The notes beneath the pieces were generated by a model. That model saw only the letters and a program-made list of their open reading frames with translations, did no database searches and had not been told where the DNA came from. A stretch of 64,000 nucleotides of DNA from Pseudomonas sp. KU43P (GTDB taxonomy: Bacteria > Pseudomonadota > Gammaproteobacteria > Pseudomonadales > Pseudomonadaceae): assembly GCF_033095865.1 (NCBI RefSeq), contig NZ_AP019365.1:2577501-2641500 (forward strand), read 5' to 3'. Both the position numbers and the translations under genes were made by a program. Positions 27,325 through 35,554 of the stretch are shown one piece after another. Numbering within the stretch: position 1 is the stretch's first letter; every line of letters begins with the position of its first letter.

Positions 27325-28137
27325 TCAATGAGGGAACAGCAAGGTGACTGCGACGCGCACGCCCCAGCCTTGGGGCCCGTCGCCTGATCTGTCCAGCCAA
27401 TACCTCGGGCCTGCCTGGATTGTCAGGGGCTGGCCTGCGATTTTCAGCAGTTGGGTGACTGTCAGGTTGATGGGTACCGACCACTCGCGTGCATGCCAAT
27501 CATAGGTTGATTCGGAGTTGATACCGTATGTGGTGTGTGTATTGGTGGTGTACGACAGAAAGGGTTGCAGGAAGGTCTGGTCTACTTTTTCCTTCTCATC
27601 CGGTGGGCTGCCATCAAGTCCCCAGATGTGGTTGGCGAGTATGCCGCGGGTCCAGCCATTCGATTGTTTGAGCGCCACTGCGGTCGGCCCCAAACCCCAT
27701 TGCTCGTTACTCAGTAGTTCATCACTGCCGGTTGGAATCAATAAAGCCGGACCAGCGCCAACAATCCAACCACTGTCGGTAGGTTTGCTGGGGGAGAAGA
27801 AAAAGCTTTGCGTGATATCCCCTGCACCCGTTTTATCCGCCGCGCCATTCGGGGCCAAGCCATGCTGGTCGATGAAAGGCAAGATGGTGCGGGAAATCAG
27901 GTTCCAGTCCTCGTTCAATGTGAACGGCAGCACCGGCTGAATGTTGGTAACACTGTGCATGCCCTCACCGGTTGACCCCATCTTCTGGTCCCAGTTGTAC
28001 TGCACCGGCAGGCTGTACATGGCAGCCACAGGGTTTAGCGCTGCCTTGGCCAGTTCAGCAGAGTCATCGGCTTGGGCAGTACTGAACTGTATGACAGGCA
28101 CCATGACTAACAAGCGCATGAGTTGGACTCTTTGCAT
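27325..28137 (-). CDS. Exported outer-membrane transporter-like protein
   Basis: 270-residue protein with a signal peptide (cleavage about STAQA-DDSAELA). The body is strand-rich and resembles the phenol-degradation MetA/transporter barrel family (LPVQYNWDQKMG, FLSYTTNTHTTYGINSESTY, RYWLDRSGDGPQGWGVRVAV) with a C-terminal LLFPH. GGAAGAG precedes the ATG. Base composition is less GC-rich than its neighbours. It stands alone, with about 780 bp of non-coding sequence upstream. Substrate unknown. Confidence 0.75.
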   Translation of the reverse strand: MQRVQLMRLLVMVPVIQFSTAQADDSAELAKAALNPVAAMYSLPVQYNWDQKMGSTGEGMHSVTNIQPVLPFTLNEDWNLISRTILPFIDQHGLAPNGAADKTGAGDITQSFFFSPSKPTDSGWIVGAGPALLIPTGSDELLSNEQWGLGPTAVALKQSNGWTRGILANHIWGLDGSPPDEKEKVDQTFLQPFLSYTTNTHTTYGINSESTYDWHAREWSVPINLTVTQLLKIAGQPLTIQAGPRYWLDRSGDGPQGWGVRVAVTLLFPH

Positions 28138-28918
28138 GTGCTCTTCCTTTTCACGGATATCGAGTGCAAGCGCAACGGAGGTTGCTGACGCCGCCCTGAA
28201 CGATAGTCGTTATTTGGTTGCTGGGTTGTACCAGGAAAGCAGATCGAAGCCTGCAAGTGGGTAGAGTGGAGTCAGTTGAGCCCGACCATGCTCAAGCCAG
28301 CAGCAGTTGCCTTGCTCTCGCCCGATAGCTGTGGGTGAGCCTTCTATTTGACTGCCTGTGTCGTTACAATTCGCAGGTTCCATCAGAACACTCCCCCAAT
28401 GCGTCGTCTGGCAATAGCGACGACGCCAACCCTGGCGATGTTCCCTACCCAGGGCTTTCACCTCAACTGAGCCAAGGCTCAGTTGAAACGCTTGATAGGC
28501 ACTGCGGGCTTGAACTGCGGAGTATCTAGCTGACACGCGTGGTACCCCTGCGCTGTCTGCCTTTCGCCCGGCCAACGGAGCCGTGTCCAGAATCGGCAAT
28601 CCTGCCCCGCACGATCCGTGTGGTCGCCGTTATCAGGCCCTTTCGTGGCTGGGCGTTTCATCAGCTGGACTGAGCTACCAAAAAGGTGGTTCGAGTCAAC
28701 GCATTTCAAATGCGCTTTCCATGGCGTCAGCACGCTTGGCCACCCCAACCCACGCACTTGCGCCGGCGCCGGGCGAGCCTGCCTTGGGGGGCTGCTGTCC
28801 CAGCGCGCACATGTGCGCGTGCAATCGCATGAAACAACCGAATGGATGGAATTCGCTCCCCCTGTGACGCAGGCCTGATCAGGCGGAGTTGAATGAAGTA
28901 CGCAACAGGAGAAAGCTC
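28138..28918. other. 780-bp gene-poor interval
   Basis: No open frame here has a ribosome-binding site together with recognisable protein content. It separates the divergent transporter-like and BetT genes, is lower in GC than most of the window, and contains one striking palindrome (28463-28486). It probably holds two promoters plus decayed sequence; no insertion-sequence ends were recognised. Confidence 0.6.
28463..28486. repeat. 24-bp perfect palindrome
   Basis: Arms TCAACTGAGCC and GGCTCAGTTGA flank a central AA, an 11-bp perfect inverted repeat. With only a 2-base centre it is better suited to protein binding or recombination than to an RNA hairpin. It lies alone in the gene-poor interval. 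Confidence 0.55.
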
Positions 28919-31144
28919 ATGCCCTTCGTACCTCCCAAGGATCAACACTGCAACGGTGACGATCCGACCACTTCAACGACTGCTGGGCCATGCGTGAAGC
29001 CGATGCCAGCACTCGAGCGCAGCAGATTCGGCGGCACGACTCGCCGCCCTGGGCGACCAGGCGACGCTGACGATCCTCCCGTATCTCGCAGTGACCTCAG
29101 CAAAGGTCACGACCAATTGGTCGTACATCAGGAGGCGCGCATCAACTGGCGCGTCCTGCTGATTTCGTCAATCGTGATCCTGGTGTTTTCCATTACCACG
29201 ATGCTCATGCCTGATGCAGCACGCTCGGCCATGAAGCGGACCACCGACTGGATTGCGACGAACCTGGGTTGGTACTACGTGCTGACGATGACCCTGGTCA
29301 TCGGCTTCGTGCTGTGGGTCGCGTTTTCCAAGGAAGGGGACGTGCGCATCGGCCCTGACCACTCGCGGCCGCAGTACAAGCTAGTGACCTGGGTCGCCAT
29401 GCTGTTCGCCGCAGGGGTCGGCATAGACATGCTGTTCTATTCGGTCACCGGCCCGGTCGTACAGTACTTGCACCCGCCCAGCGGCGAAGGCGGTACTGCC
29501 CAGGCCATGCAGGACGCGGTCATCTGGACCATGTTTCACTATGGCATCGCAGGGTGGGCGATGTATGCCCTGCTAGGTATGGCAATGGGTTACTTCGCCT
29601 ATCGGTGGGACATGCCGCTGTCGATTCGCGCCGCGCTCTACCCGCTGTTTGGCAAACGCGTGCGTGGCCCCTTGGGTGATGGCATCAGCATCATTGCGCT
29701 GGTCGGCACCGTGTTTGGAGTCGCCACGTCGATGGGTATCGGTGTGGTACTGCTGAGTGTTGGTTTCTCGCTGCTATTCGCCCTGGAACAAGGCCTCTCA
29801 TTACAGATCGCATTGGTGATGGGTGCTGTAGCGCTTACCATCGCGGCCACCACCTCCGGGGTTGACCGAGGCATCCGCTGGATCGCCGAGTTGAACCTTT
29901 GGAGCGCCGTGGCGATGATGCTGTACATCCTGATAACAGGGCAGACGGCGTTCTTGTTGAATGCACTGGTGTCGAACATCGGTCAGTTTCTCGTCACCTT
30001 TCCGGCGCGCACATTCCAGACGTTTGCCTACGAGCCCGACGGGGCCGGCTGGATGGCGGGGTGGACGTTGTTTTTCTGGGCCTTCTGGCTGGCCTGGGGG
30101 CCATTCGTCGGCGTGTTCCTGGCGCGAATCTCGCGAGGTCGCACCTTGCGTGAATTCGTCCTGGCGGCGGTCACTGCGCCGGTGCTGTGCGATTTCATCA
30201 TTGTCTCGCTGTTCGGCAACAGCGCACTTTTTCAGGTGCTTCAGGGCAACACCGAGTTTGCCACGCTGGCGATGGACAGCCCCGAGCGGGGTTGGTATGC
30301 ACTGCTTCAGATGTTCCCGGGCTCAATGTTTCTGATTGGTCTGGCAACGCTGTCAGGCTTGCTGTTCTACCTCACCAGCGCCAACTCCGGGGCGATGGTG
30401 ATGTCGAACTTTTCAGCAACGATTCCCGACCCTTCCCATGACGGCCCGAGCTGGCTGCGGATCTTCTGGGCCTTGCTCACGGCCATGCTCACTGTGGCGA
30501 TGCTGGTCGCAGGCGGGGTCACGACCATGGAGTATGCAACGCTGATTTTCGCGCTACCGGTGACGGTCATCGCTTATCTGGTGATGGCATCTTTCTACAA
30601 GGTATTGCGCATGGAACGTGCCGAGCGTGAAGGGCGGGTGCTGCGACGGCCCTCGATGGCGGCTAGCGGGGGGCATGTTCCGGAGCGCTCGTGGAAGCAA
30701 CGGCTCGAGCACCTGCGGGCGTATCCATCGCTGCACCAGGTCACCCAGTTCCTCAACCGAACAGTCGGGCCAGCGCTGGACGAGGTCGTCGCTGAATTTC
30801 GCCACCAGGGCTATCACGTCACCCGGGAAAGCCTGGTCAATACAAGCGGTATTGGGGAACCGTTGCTGCGGGTATCGATGGACAGATTCCGTGACTTCCA
30901 TTACCACGTCGCCATCGTCGAGGCGCCTGTGCCCGTGTTCAGTGGCCGCATGACGCGCGAGATCGATGTCTATTACCGTTTGGAGGTGTTCACCCAGACG
31001 GGGTCTGGTGGTTATGACTTGATGGGCCTGACCAAACAGCAGGTCATAGATGATGTGCTCAATCGCTATGAGGCCCACTTGGCATTCCTTGTCTTCTCCA
31101 GCGAGAACGCCACCGCCTCTGTGCTGACCCCCAGGCAGTCGTAA
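28919..31144 (+). CDS. betT: BetT-type BCCT choline/betaine transporter
   Basis: 741-residue BCCT carrier with about 12 membrane helices. Signature regions include WTLFFWAFWLAWGPFVGVFLARISRGRT split across helix 8 and its loop. After the last helix (about residue 560) a long hydrophilic C-terminal domain follows, the osmosensing tail typical of BetT. ATG 28919 follows CAGGAG and adds an unusual hydrophilic N-terminus of about 65 residues. Expected role: sodium- or proton-coupled choline import. No bet biosynthesis genes are adjacent. Confidence 0.88.
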   Translation: MPFVPPKDQHCNGDDPTTSTTAGPCVKPMPALERSRFGGTTRRPGRPGDADDPPVSRSDLSKGHDQLVVHQEARINWRVLLISSIVILVFSITTMLMPDAARSAMKRTTDWIATNLGWYYVLTMTLVIGFVLWVAFSKEGDVRIGPDHSRPQYKLVTWVAMLFAAGVGIDMLFYSVTGPVVQYLHPPSGEGGTAQAMQDAVIWTMFHYGIAGWAMYALLGMAMGYFAYRWDMPLSIRAALYPLFGKRVRGPLGDGISIIALVGTVFGVATSMGIGVVLLSVGFSLLFALEQGLSLQIALVMGAVALTIAATTSGVDRGIRWIAELNLWSAVAMMLYILITGQTAFLLNALVSNIGQFLVTFPARTFQTFAYEPDGAGWMAGWTLFFWAFWLAWGPFVGVFLARISRGRTLREFVLAAVTAPVLCDFIIVSLFGNSALFQVLQGNTEFATLAMDSPERGWYALLQMFPGSMFLIGLATLSGLLFYLTSANSGAMVMSNFSATIPDPSHDGPSWLRIFWALLTAMLTVAMLVAGGVTTMEYATLIFALPVTVIAYLVMASFYKVLRMERAEREGRVLRRPSMAASGGHVPERSWKQRLEHLRAYPSLHQVTQFLNRTVGPALDEVVAEFRHQGYHVTRESLVNTSGIGEPLLRVSMDRFRDFHYHVAIVEAPVPVFSGRMTREIDVYYRLEVFTQTGSGGYDLMGLTKQQVIDDVLNRYEAHLAFLVFSSENATASVLTPRQS

Positions 31145-31191
31145 TGCTGTCCTAGGCATCGCGCGCAGCGCTCGATCTAACAGGCATCAAA

Positions 31192-31220
31192 TCAGCGCCC
31201 CGGATGTTGGCGGGCGCTGA
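31192..31220. terminator. Hairpin between convergent betT and aminotransferase
   Basis: TCAGCGCCC and GGGCGCTGA form a perfect 9-bp stem with an 11-base loop in the gap between two convergent genes. There is no U-tract; it is a likely bidirectional terminator by position. Confidence 0.5.
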
Positions 31221-31316
31221 ATTCATCAAACGATGGACGGATCTCTTTCCTGAATGAGCATTGAGATTGATAGCTATGTGTTATCAGTCAGGTATGCACC
31301 GCTCAATCCCGCCCTG

Positions 31317-32465
31317 TCACTTAGCGTTGGACAGGGGGCAGATCACTTCGTCCAATGCCTGTTCAAGGGTGCTGACCGTGCGCTCGATATTGTGCAGTTT
31401 TTCAAGCCCGAACAGACCGATCCGGAAGGTCTGGAAGTCGGCCGGTTCGTCACACTGCAACGGCACTCCTGCGGCTATCTGCAGGCCGTGTTCTGCAAAT
31501 TTCTTACCGTTCTTGATGTCGGCATCATCGGTATAGCTCACCACTACGCCCGGCGCCTGAAAGCCGGCTGCGGCCACGCTTTTGATGCCTTTGCCAGTCA
31601 ACATGGCGCGCACCCGATCGCCCAGAGCCTGTTGTTCATCGCGGACGTTGTCGAAACCGTAGGCTTGCATCTCGTTCATCACGTCGTTGAAGCGCGCGAG
31701 AGCATCGCTGGGCATGGTCGCATGGTAGGCATGTCCGCCTTGTTCGTATGCCTGCATGATCGCAAGCCACTTTTTCAGGTCGCAGGCAAAACTGCTGCTT
31801 TGCGTCTGCTCGATGCGCTCGAGCGCCAACGCACTGAGCATCACCAGCGCGCAGCAAGGGGAAGCGCTCCAACCTTTCTGTGGGGCGCTGATCAGCAGGT
31901 CGACTGCACACTTCTGCATATCAACCCACAGCGTGCCTGAGGCGATGCAATCCAGCACGAACAGGCCCCCCACTGCATGCACGGCGTCGCCAATGGCTCG
32001 CAAATAGTTGTCGGGCAGGATGATGCCGGATGACGTTTCGACGTGGGGGGCGAAGACGATTTGTGGCTTGTGCGCCTCGATGGCCGCCAGCACTTCGTCC
32101 AGAGGCGGGGGCGCGTAGGCTGCCTGGCGGCCCGTCTCGACCGGTCGGGCTTTCAGCACCGTGGTAGCGGCCGGGATGTTGCCCATCTCCAGGATCTGGC
32201 TCCAGCGATAACTGAACCAACCGTTGCGGATCACCAGGCACTGCTGGCCGGTGGCAAACTGTCGCGCTACCGACTCCATACCGAACGTTCCGCTGCCTGG
32301 CACCACTGCAACACCCTGGGCGCTGTAGACCTGTTTCAGGGTCTTGGAAATGTTCTTCATCACGCCTTGAAAGGCCTGCGACATATGATTGAGCGAGCGG
32401 TCGGTGTAGACCACCGAGTACTCGACCAGCCCCTCAGGATCAATACTTGGATAGAGCTTCGACAT
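31317..32465 (-). CDS. Class V PLP-dependent aminotransferase (alanine-glyoxylate type)
   Basis: 382-residue fold-type I aminotransferase of the alanine-glyoxylate/serine-pyruvate group. VVPGSGTFGMESVARQF is the phosphate-binding N-terminal motif, FVLDCIASGTLWVDM holds the PLP-pyridine Asp, and the Schiff-base lysine is in SAPQKGWSASPCCALVM. Conserved tail FRIGLFGLEKLHNIERTV. Probable transfer of an amino group to pyruvate or glyoxylate; the donor is unknown. Monocistronic, convergent with betT. Confidence 0.87.
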   Translation of the reverse strand: MSKLYPSIDPEGLVEYSVVYTDRSLNHMSQAFQGVMKNISKTLKQVYSAQGVAVVPGSGTFGMESVARQFATGQQCLVIRNGWFSYRWSQILEMGNIPAATTVLKARPVETGRQAAYAPPPLDEVLAAIEAHKPQIVFAPHVETSSGIILPDNYLRAIGDAVHAVGGLFVLDCIASGTLWVDMQKCAVDLLISAPQKGWSASPCCALVMLSALALERIEQTQSSSFACDLKKWLAIMQAYEQGGHAYHATMPSDALARFNDVMNEMQAYGFDNVRDEQQALGDRVRAMLTGKGIKSVAAAGFQAPGVVVSYTDDADIKNGKKFAEHGLQIAAGVPLQCDEPADFQTFRIGLFGLEKLHNIERTVSTLEQALDEVICPLSNAK

Positions 32466-32570
32466 GCGGTGACTCCTTTGGCAGAGATGTCATTGGTATG
32501 GACCCTGTCCTATGCCTTGGCAAATGGGCAGATTGATCGGGCCTGTTTGCAGGTATCGAGATAGCCTCTA

Positions 32571-32617
32571 CACCAGCGCTGTACAGATCCGCTCGAAGCC
32601 GAGGGAAAGCGCTGGTG
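32571..32617. repeat. Inverted repeat in the promoter gap
   Basis: CACCAGCGCT (32571-32580) and AGCGCTGGTG (32608-32617) form a perfect 10-bp inverted repeat with a 27-base loop, between the aminotransferase start and the nucleotidyltransferase stop. It may act as the terminator of the latter or as an operator. Confidence 0.4.
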
Positions 32618-32639
32618 ATGCCTTGCACCCAATGAAGTC

Positions 32640-33203
32640 TCAGTTTTCTTGAAGCGTCAACCAGGGCCAACGCGCCCGATAACTGTCGGCCTTGGCCTTG
32701 AACAACTCGGGCTGCGGGTTCAACGCGTTCATCCTGAGCAGGTCACGCTGAAGCTCGTCCAGCCCATGGGTGCTGTACAGCTCACCCGTGCCCACATCGA
32801 TACCCAGGCAGGTTGATCGGATCAGATAGCGATCGATGCCATCCGTGACCTGCTTCAACGCCGGGTAGCCGGCCCCGAATTTCGCCTCATACCACAGGTG
32901 CACGCGGGCCTGATTGCGTATCTCAACGTTGACGCCAAGCTGGGCGCAGGCCTGGTGAACGCTAGTGATCATGCGGTCTTCGGCTTCCCACGATAGGTCT
33001 TGGTCGAAGTAGGCGATGTCGTAGTCCTTGATGCCCCATTCGGCAGGCTGCCCTGATCGATGGTTCCAGTAGGTCTGGAACAGGCAGCCGGCCACGAGCA
33101 TGCAATGGGGTATCTGCAACGTGGGCAAGATGGCCAGCAAGGCTCGGTTGATCGAATTCTCGTGGATGATTGCCCGTAAGCGCTCGCTGCTGAGTGCCTG
33201 CAT
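32640..33203 (-). CDS. Nucleotidyltransferase-fold protein (NTP_transf_6 type)
   Basis: 187-residue protein matching the bacterial nucleotidyltransferase-like family with the strings CMLVAGCLFQTYWN and EWGIKDYDIAYFD; the acidic pair in KDYD is the presumed metal site. Function is unknown; proteins of this family are usually monocistronic. The spacing of 31 bp to the Ada-like mini protein upstream suggests it could be the last gene of that transcript. Confidence 0.83.
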   Translation of the reverse strand: MQALSSERLRAIIHENSINRALLAILPTLQIPHCMLVAGCLFQTYWNHRSGQPAEWGIKDYDIAYFDQDLSWEAEDRMITSVHQACAQLGVNVEIRNQARVHLWYEAKFGAGYPALKQVTDGIDRYLIRSTCLGIDVGTGELYSTHGLDELQRDLLRMNALNPQPELFKAKADSYRARWPWLTLQEN

Positions 33204-33234
33204 CGTCTACCTCCCTGCTGTTGGCTGTGCGCGC

Positions 33235-33510
33235 TCATGCGCGTGGCGGCTGGGTGCGCTTCCACAGCCGATAGGCGTCGGGCATGCAGACAGCACAGGG
33301 TCGATATCCTGCCGCAAGGGCGGAAGGTTCGTCGAGAAAGAACACCCGCTGTTTCACATAGCCACCGCGCGCAATGGCCTGCAAGGCCACACGGCAATCG
33401 AGCCTGCCGTAGCGCTTGCCGCCGCGGTGGCCACCCAGGGTGCCGGGCTGGGCGCTCAGCAGGGGCTTGCCGTCGCTGCCCAGCAAAAACCAGATGCGCG
33501 GCCCGGCCAT
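33235..33510 (-). CDS. Small Ada metal-binding-domain-like protein
   Basis: 91-residue protein resembling the zinc-binding N-domain of Ada. AAGYRPCAVCMPDAYRLW corresponds to the second Cys pair of Ada (C72, C75), and RYGRLDC holds C39. Four metal ligands could be completed by H28 or another residue. Its stop-side neighbour is the full Ada gene 2 bp upstream, whose own zinc cysteines are largely lost. Likely operon. Whether it senses DNA damage is not known. Confidence 0.8.
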   Translation of the reverse strand: MAGPRIWFLLGSDGKPLLSAQPGTLGGHRGGKRYGRLDCRVALQAIARGGYVKQRVFFLDEPSALAAGYRPCAVCMPDAYRLWKRTQPPRA

Positions 33511-33512
33511 AA

Positions 33513-34589
33513 TCAGTGGCCAGACTCGCGCTCGAGCAACTCGCGCTTGCGCTCCACGCCCCAGCGATAGCCGGAGATATCACCGTCGCGGCGTACCACC
33601 CGGTGGCAAGGGATCGCCACCGCGATGTGGTTCGCCGCGCAGGCTTGGGCCACGGCCCGCACGGCTTTAGGTGCGCCGATGCGTTCGGCGATGTCGCTGT
33701 AGCTCGCCGTCGAGCCCGGTGGGATCTCGCGCAGCGCCTGCCAGACGCGCTCCTGAAACGCGGTACCGCGGATGTCCAGCGGCAGGTTGAGGCCCAGAGA
33801 GGGCGCCTCGATGAAGCCCACGATTTGCGCTATCAACGCTTCGAACTGGCGGTCGCCACCGATCAGCTGGGCCTTGGGGAACTGGTCCTGCAGATCGGTC
33901 AGCAGGGCGTCCGGGTGCTCGCCCAGAAGGATTGCGCAGATGCCGCGCTGGCTCTGGGCGACCAGGATCGCGCCCAGGGAACACTCGCCGATGGCGAAGC
34001 GGATCGTGGTGCCCACGCCGCCATCCCGATAGGCCTTCACACGCATGCCCAGCAGTTGCTCGGAGGCGGCATAGAAGCGGCTGTTGGAATTGAAGCCGGC
34101 GCCGTAGATGGCATCCGTCACCGAGGTGTCGGCCTGGCCCAGCTCTTCGCGCAGCTTGCGGGCGCGGGTGGCCGAGGCATAGGCCTTAGGCGTCAGGCCG
34201 GTCTCTGCTTTGAACACGCGGTGAAAGTGGAATGCACTGAGGCCCAGATGTGCCGCCAGCTCGTCGAGCGTGGGCGGTGTCGGCGAGCTATCCATCAGGC
34301 GGCAAGCCTTGGCCACCAGCGCCGCACGCTGTTCGCTCGCGCGGGTTTGGTCCCGCGAGGCGCGTTGGCTAGGGCGAAAACCTGCCGCCTCGGCCTGCTG
34401 CGCATTGGCGAAGAACAGCACGTTTTCGCGCTTGGGGCGGCGGGCCGAAGAGCTGGGGCGGCAGTACACGCCGGTGGTACGCACGGCATACACGAAATGC
34501 TCGTCCGCGGCGGCGTCGCGGGCCTGCACGGCGGCCCAGCGTTGTTCATCTGTGCCAAAAGGGGCGCTGGATGGCTTGGGCTGGATCAT
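33513..34589 (-). CDS. ada: Ada bifunctional methyltransferase/regulator with degenerate zinc site
   Basis: 358-residue Ada. Domains in order: phosphotriester-repair domain (1-80), AraC-like HTH (about 88-185, FHFHRVFKAETGLTPKAYAS), RNase-H-like linker and O6-alkylguanine-DNA methyltransferase (about 195-355) with the acceptor cysteine in IPCHRVVRRDG. In the N-domain only C43 of the four zinc cysteines remains; the others are S47, S74 and A77. The C-terminal repair activity should be intact, but methyl-phosphotriester sensing, and thus autoactivation, is doubtful. In a group with the mini Ada-like protein and an AlkA-type glycosylase. Confidence 0.92.
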   Translation of the reverse strand: MIQPKPSSAPFGTDEQRWAAVQARDAAADEHFVYAVRTTGVYCRPSSSARRPKRENVLFFANAQQAEAAGFRPSQRASRDQTRASEQRAALVAKACRLMDSSPTPPTLDELAAHLGLSAFHFHRVFKAETGLTPKAYASATRARKLREELGQADTSVTDAIYGAGFNSNSRFYAASEQLLGMRVKAYRDGGVGTTIRFAIGECSLGAILVAQSQRGICAILLGEHPDALLTDLQDQFPKAQLIGGDRQFEALIAQIVGFIEAPSLGLNLPLDIRGTAFQERVWQALREIPPGSTASYSDIAERIGAPKAVRAVAQACAANHIAVAIPCHRVVRRDGDISGYRWGVERKRELLERESGH

Positions 34590-34669
34590 GACGCAATCTC
34601 GCTAAGGTCGAAGTGGAGCCAGTGTAGAAACCGCTGGCAGCGCAAGCACTCCGGTTCTTGCGCTCGAAT

Positions 34670-35284
34670 TCACCTGGTTTGCGGCACCCGCCATAGGTAC
34701 CAGGCCGCAGTGGTGCGGTAGGGGCTCCACTGCTCGCCGAGCTCGCGCATCTGCCGCGGCGTCGGTGTTTTTTCCAGGCCTTTCAGGCGACGGTAGCCCT
34801 CGCGTACGCCAAAGTCGTCGACCGGCAGGATATCTGCGCGTTCCAGGCTGTAGATCAGGAACATCTCTACCGTCCAGCGGCCAACTCCTCGCAAGGTCAC
34901 CAGGCGCTCGATGAGTTCGCAATCGTTCATCGTTCGGGCGTCGGCCAGCGATGGCACCACCTCATCCAGGCGCGCCTGGGCGATGGCGCGGATGGTCGCC
35001 AGCTTGCTCGCGGAAAAACCGCAGGCCCTTTGCAATTCGGCGTCCGTGGCCAGCAAGGACTCAGGGCCCGGAAAAGCCTGGCCCGGGTAGAGCGCGAGAA
35101 AACGCCCCAGGATCGCATCCCCGGCCTTGACGTGCAGTTGCTGGTAGGCAATGGCGCGAATCAGCGCCTCGTAGGGTTCACGGGCCGGTTTGGTTTCATG
35201 GCGGCAGGGGCCGATGGCGGCGATGTGGCGAGCCCAGTCGTCGTCCAGGCCCTGCAAGAACGTCGCGGCATTTGCATTAGTCAC
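34670..35284 (-). CDS. DNA-3-methyladenine glycosylase II (AlkA/HhH-GPD type)
   Basis: 204-residue helix-hairpin-helix base-excision glycosylase removing alkylated purines. The HhH is LVTLRGVGRWTVEMFLIYSL, and the catalytic aspartate is in LPVDDFGVREGYRR. It lacks the N-terminal beta domain of E. coli AlkA. GTG 35284 is chosen because GGAG lies 9 bases upstream; an in-frame ATG 37 codons earlier has no ribosome-binding site. Next to ada, consistent with an alkylation-damage cluster. Confidence 0.88.
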   Translation of the reverse strand: MTNANAATFLQGLDDDWARHIAAIGPCRHETKPAREPYEALIRAIAYQQLHVKAGDAILGRFLALYPGQAFPGPESLLATDAELQRACGFSASKLATIRAIAQARLDEVVPSLADARTMNDCELIERLVTLRGVGRWTVEMFLIYSLERADILPVDDFGVREGYRRLKGLEKTPTPRQMRELGEQWSPYRTTAAWYLWRVPQTR

Positions 35285-35353
35285 GGCGGGCGCTCCAACA
35301 GCCAGCGTTAACAGTGTAGGCTGCAAGCGTATCTCTTTTTTACCGAGCACCCC

Positions 35354-35515
35354 ATGAATCGCCGCAAGAAAATCAAACAGCTGATGCAAGCCCACGCCAA
35401 GAAAGCCAGCGCCAAACTAGCCCCGCGCAGCAAGCCCAAGTACATCTGCAAGGCGGACCGCCTGAAAATGGCCGAACAGGCTGCGCTCGAGCCCGCACCC
35501 ACTGAAGAAGCCTGA
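35354..35515 (+). CDS. DUF2986 small basic protein
   Basis: 53-residue lysine-rich protein (MNRRKKIKQLMQAHAKKASA ... SKPKYICKADRLKMAEQ) that matches DUF2986. Its basic, helical nature suggests nucleic-acid or ribosome binding, but no function is established. It is divergent from the AlkA-type gene. Confidence 0.8.
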   Translation: MNRRKKIKQLMQAHAKKASAKLAPRSKPKYICKADRLKMAEQAALEPAPTEEA

Positions 35516-35554
35516 AGTGAAGAAGGGCCGGAAACTTCGTGCCTCGCCGCAAGT

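Noticed and set aside
28210..28599. Minus-strand 129-codon frame in the gene-poor interval
   Set aside because: No ribosome-binding site and no recognisable family; the palindrome lies within it. Kept as non-coding.
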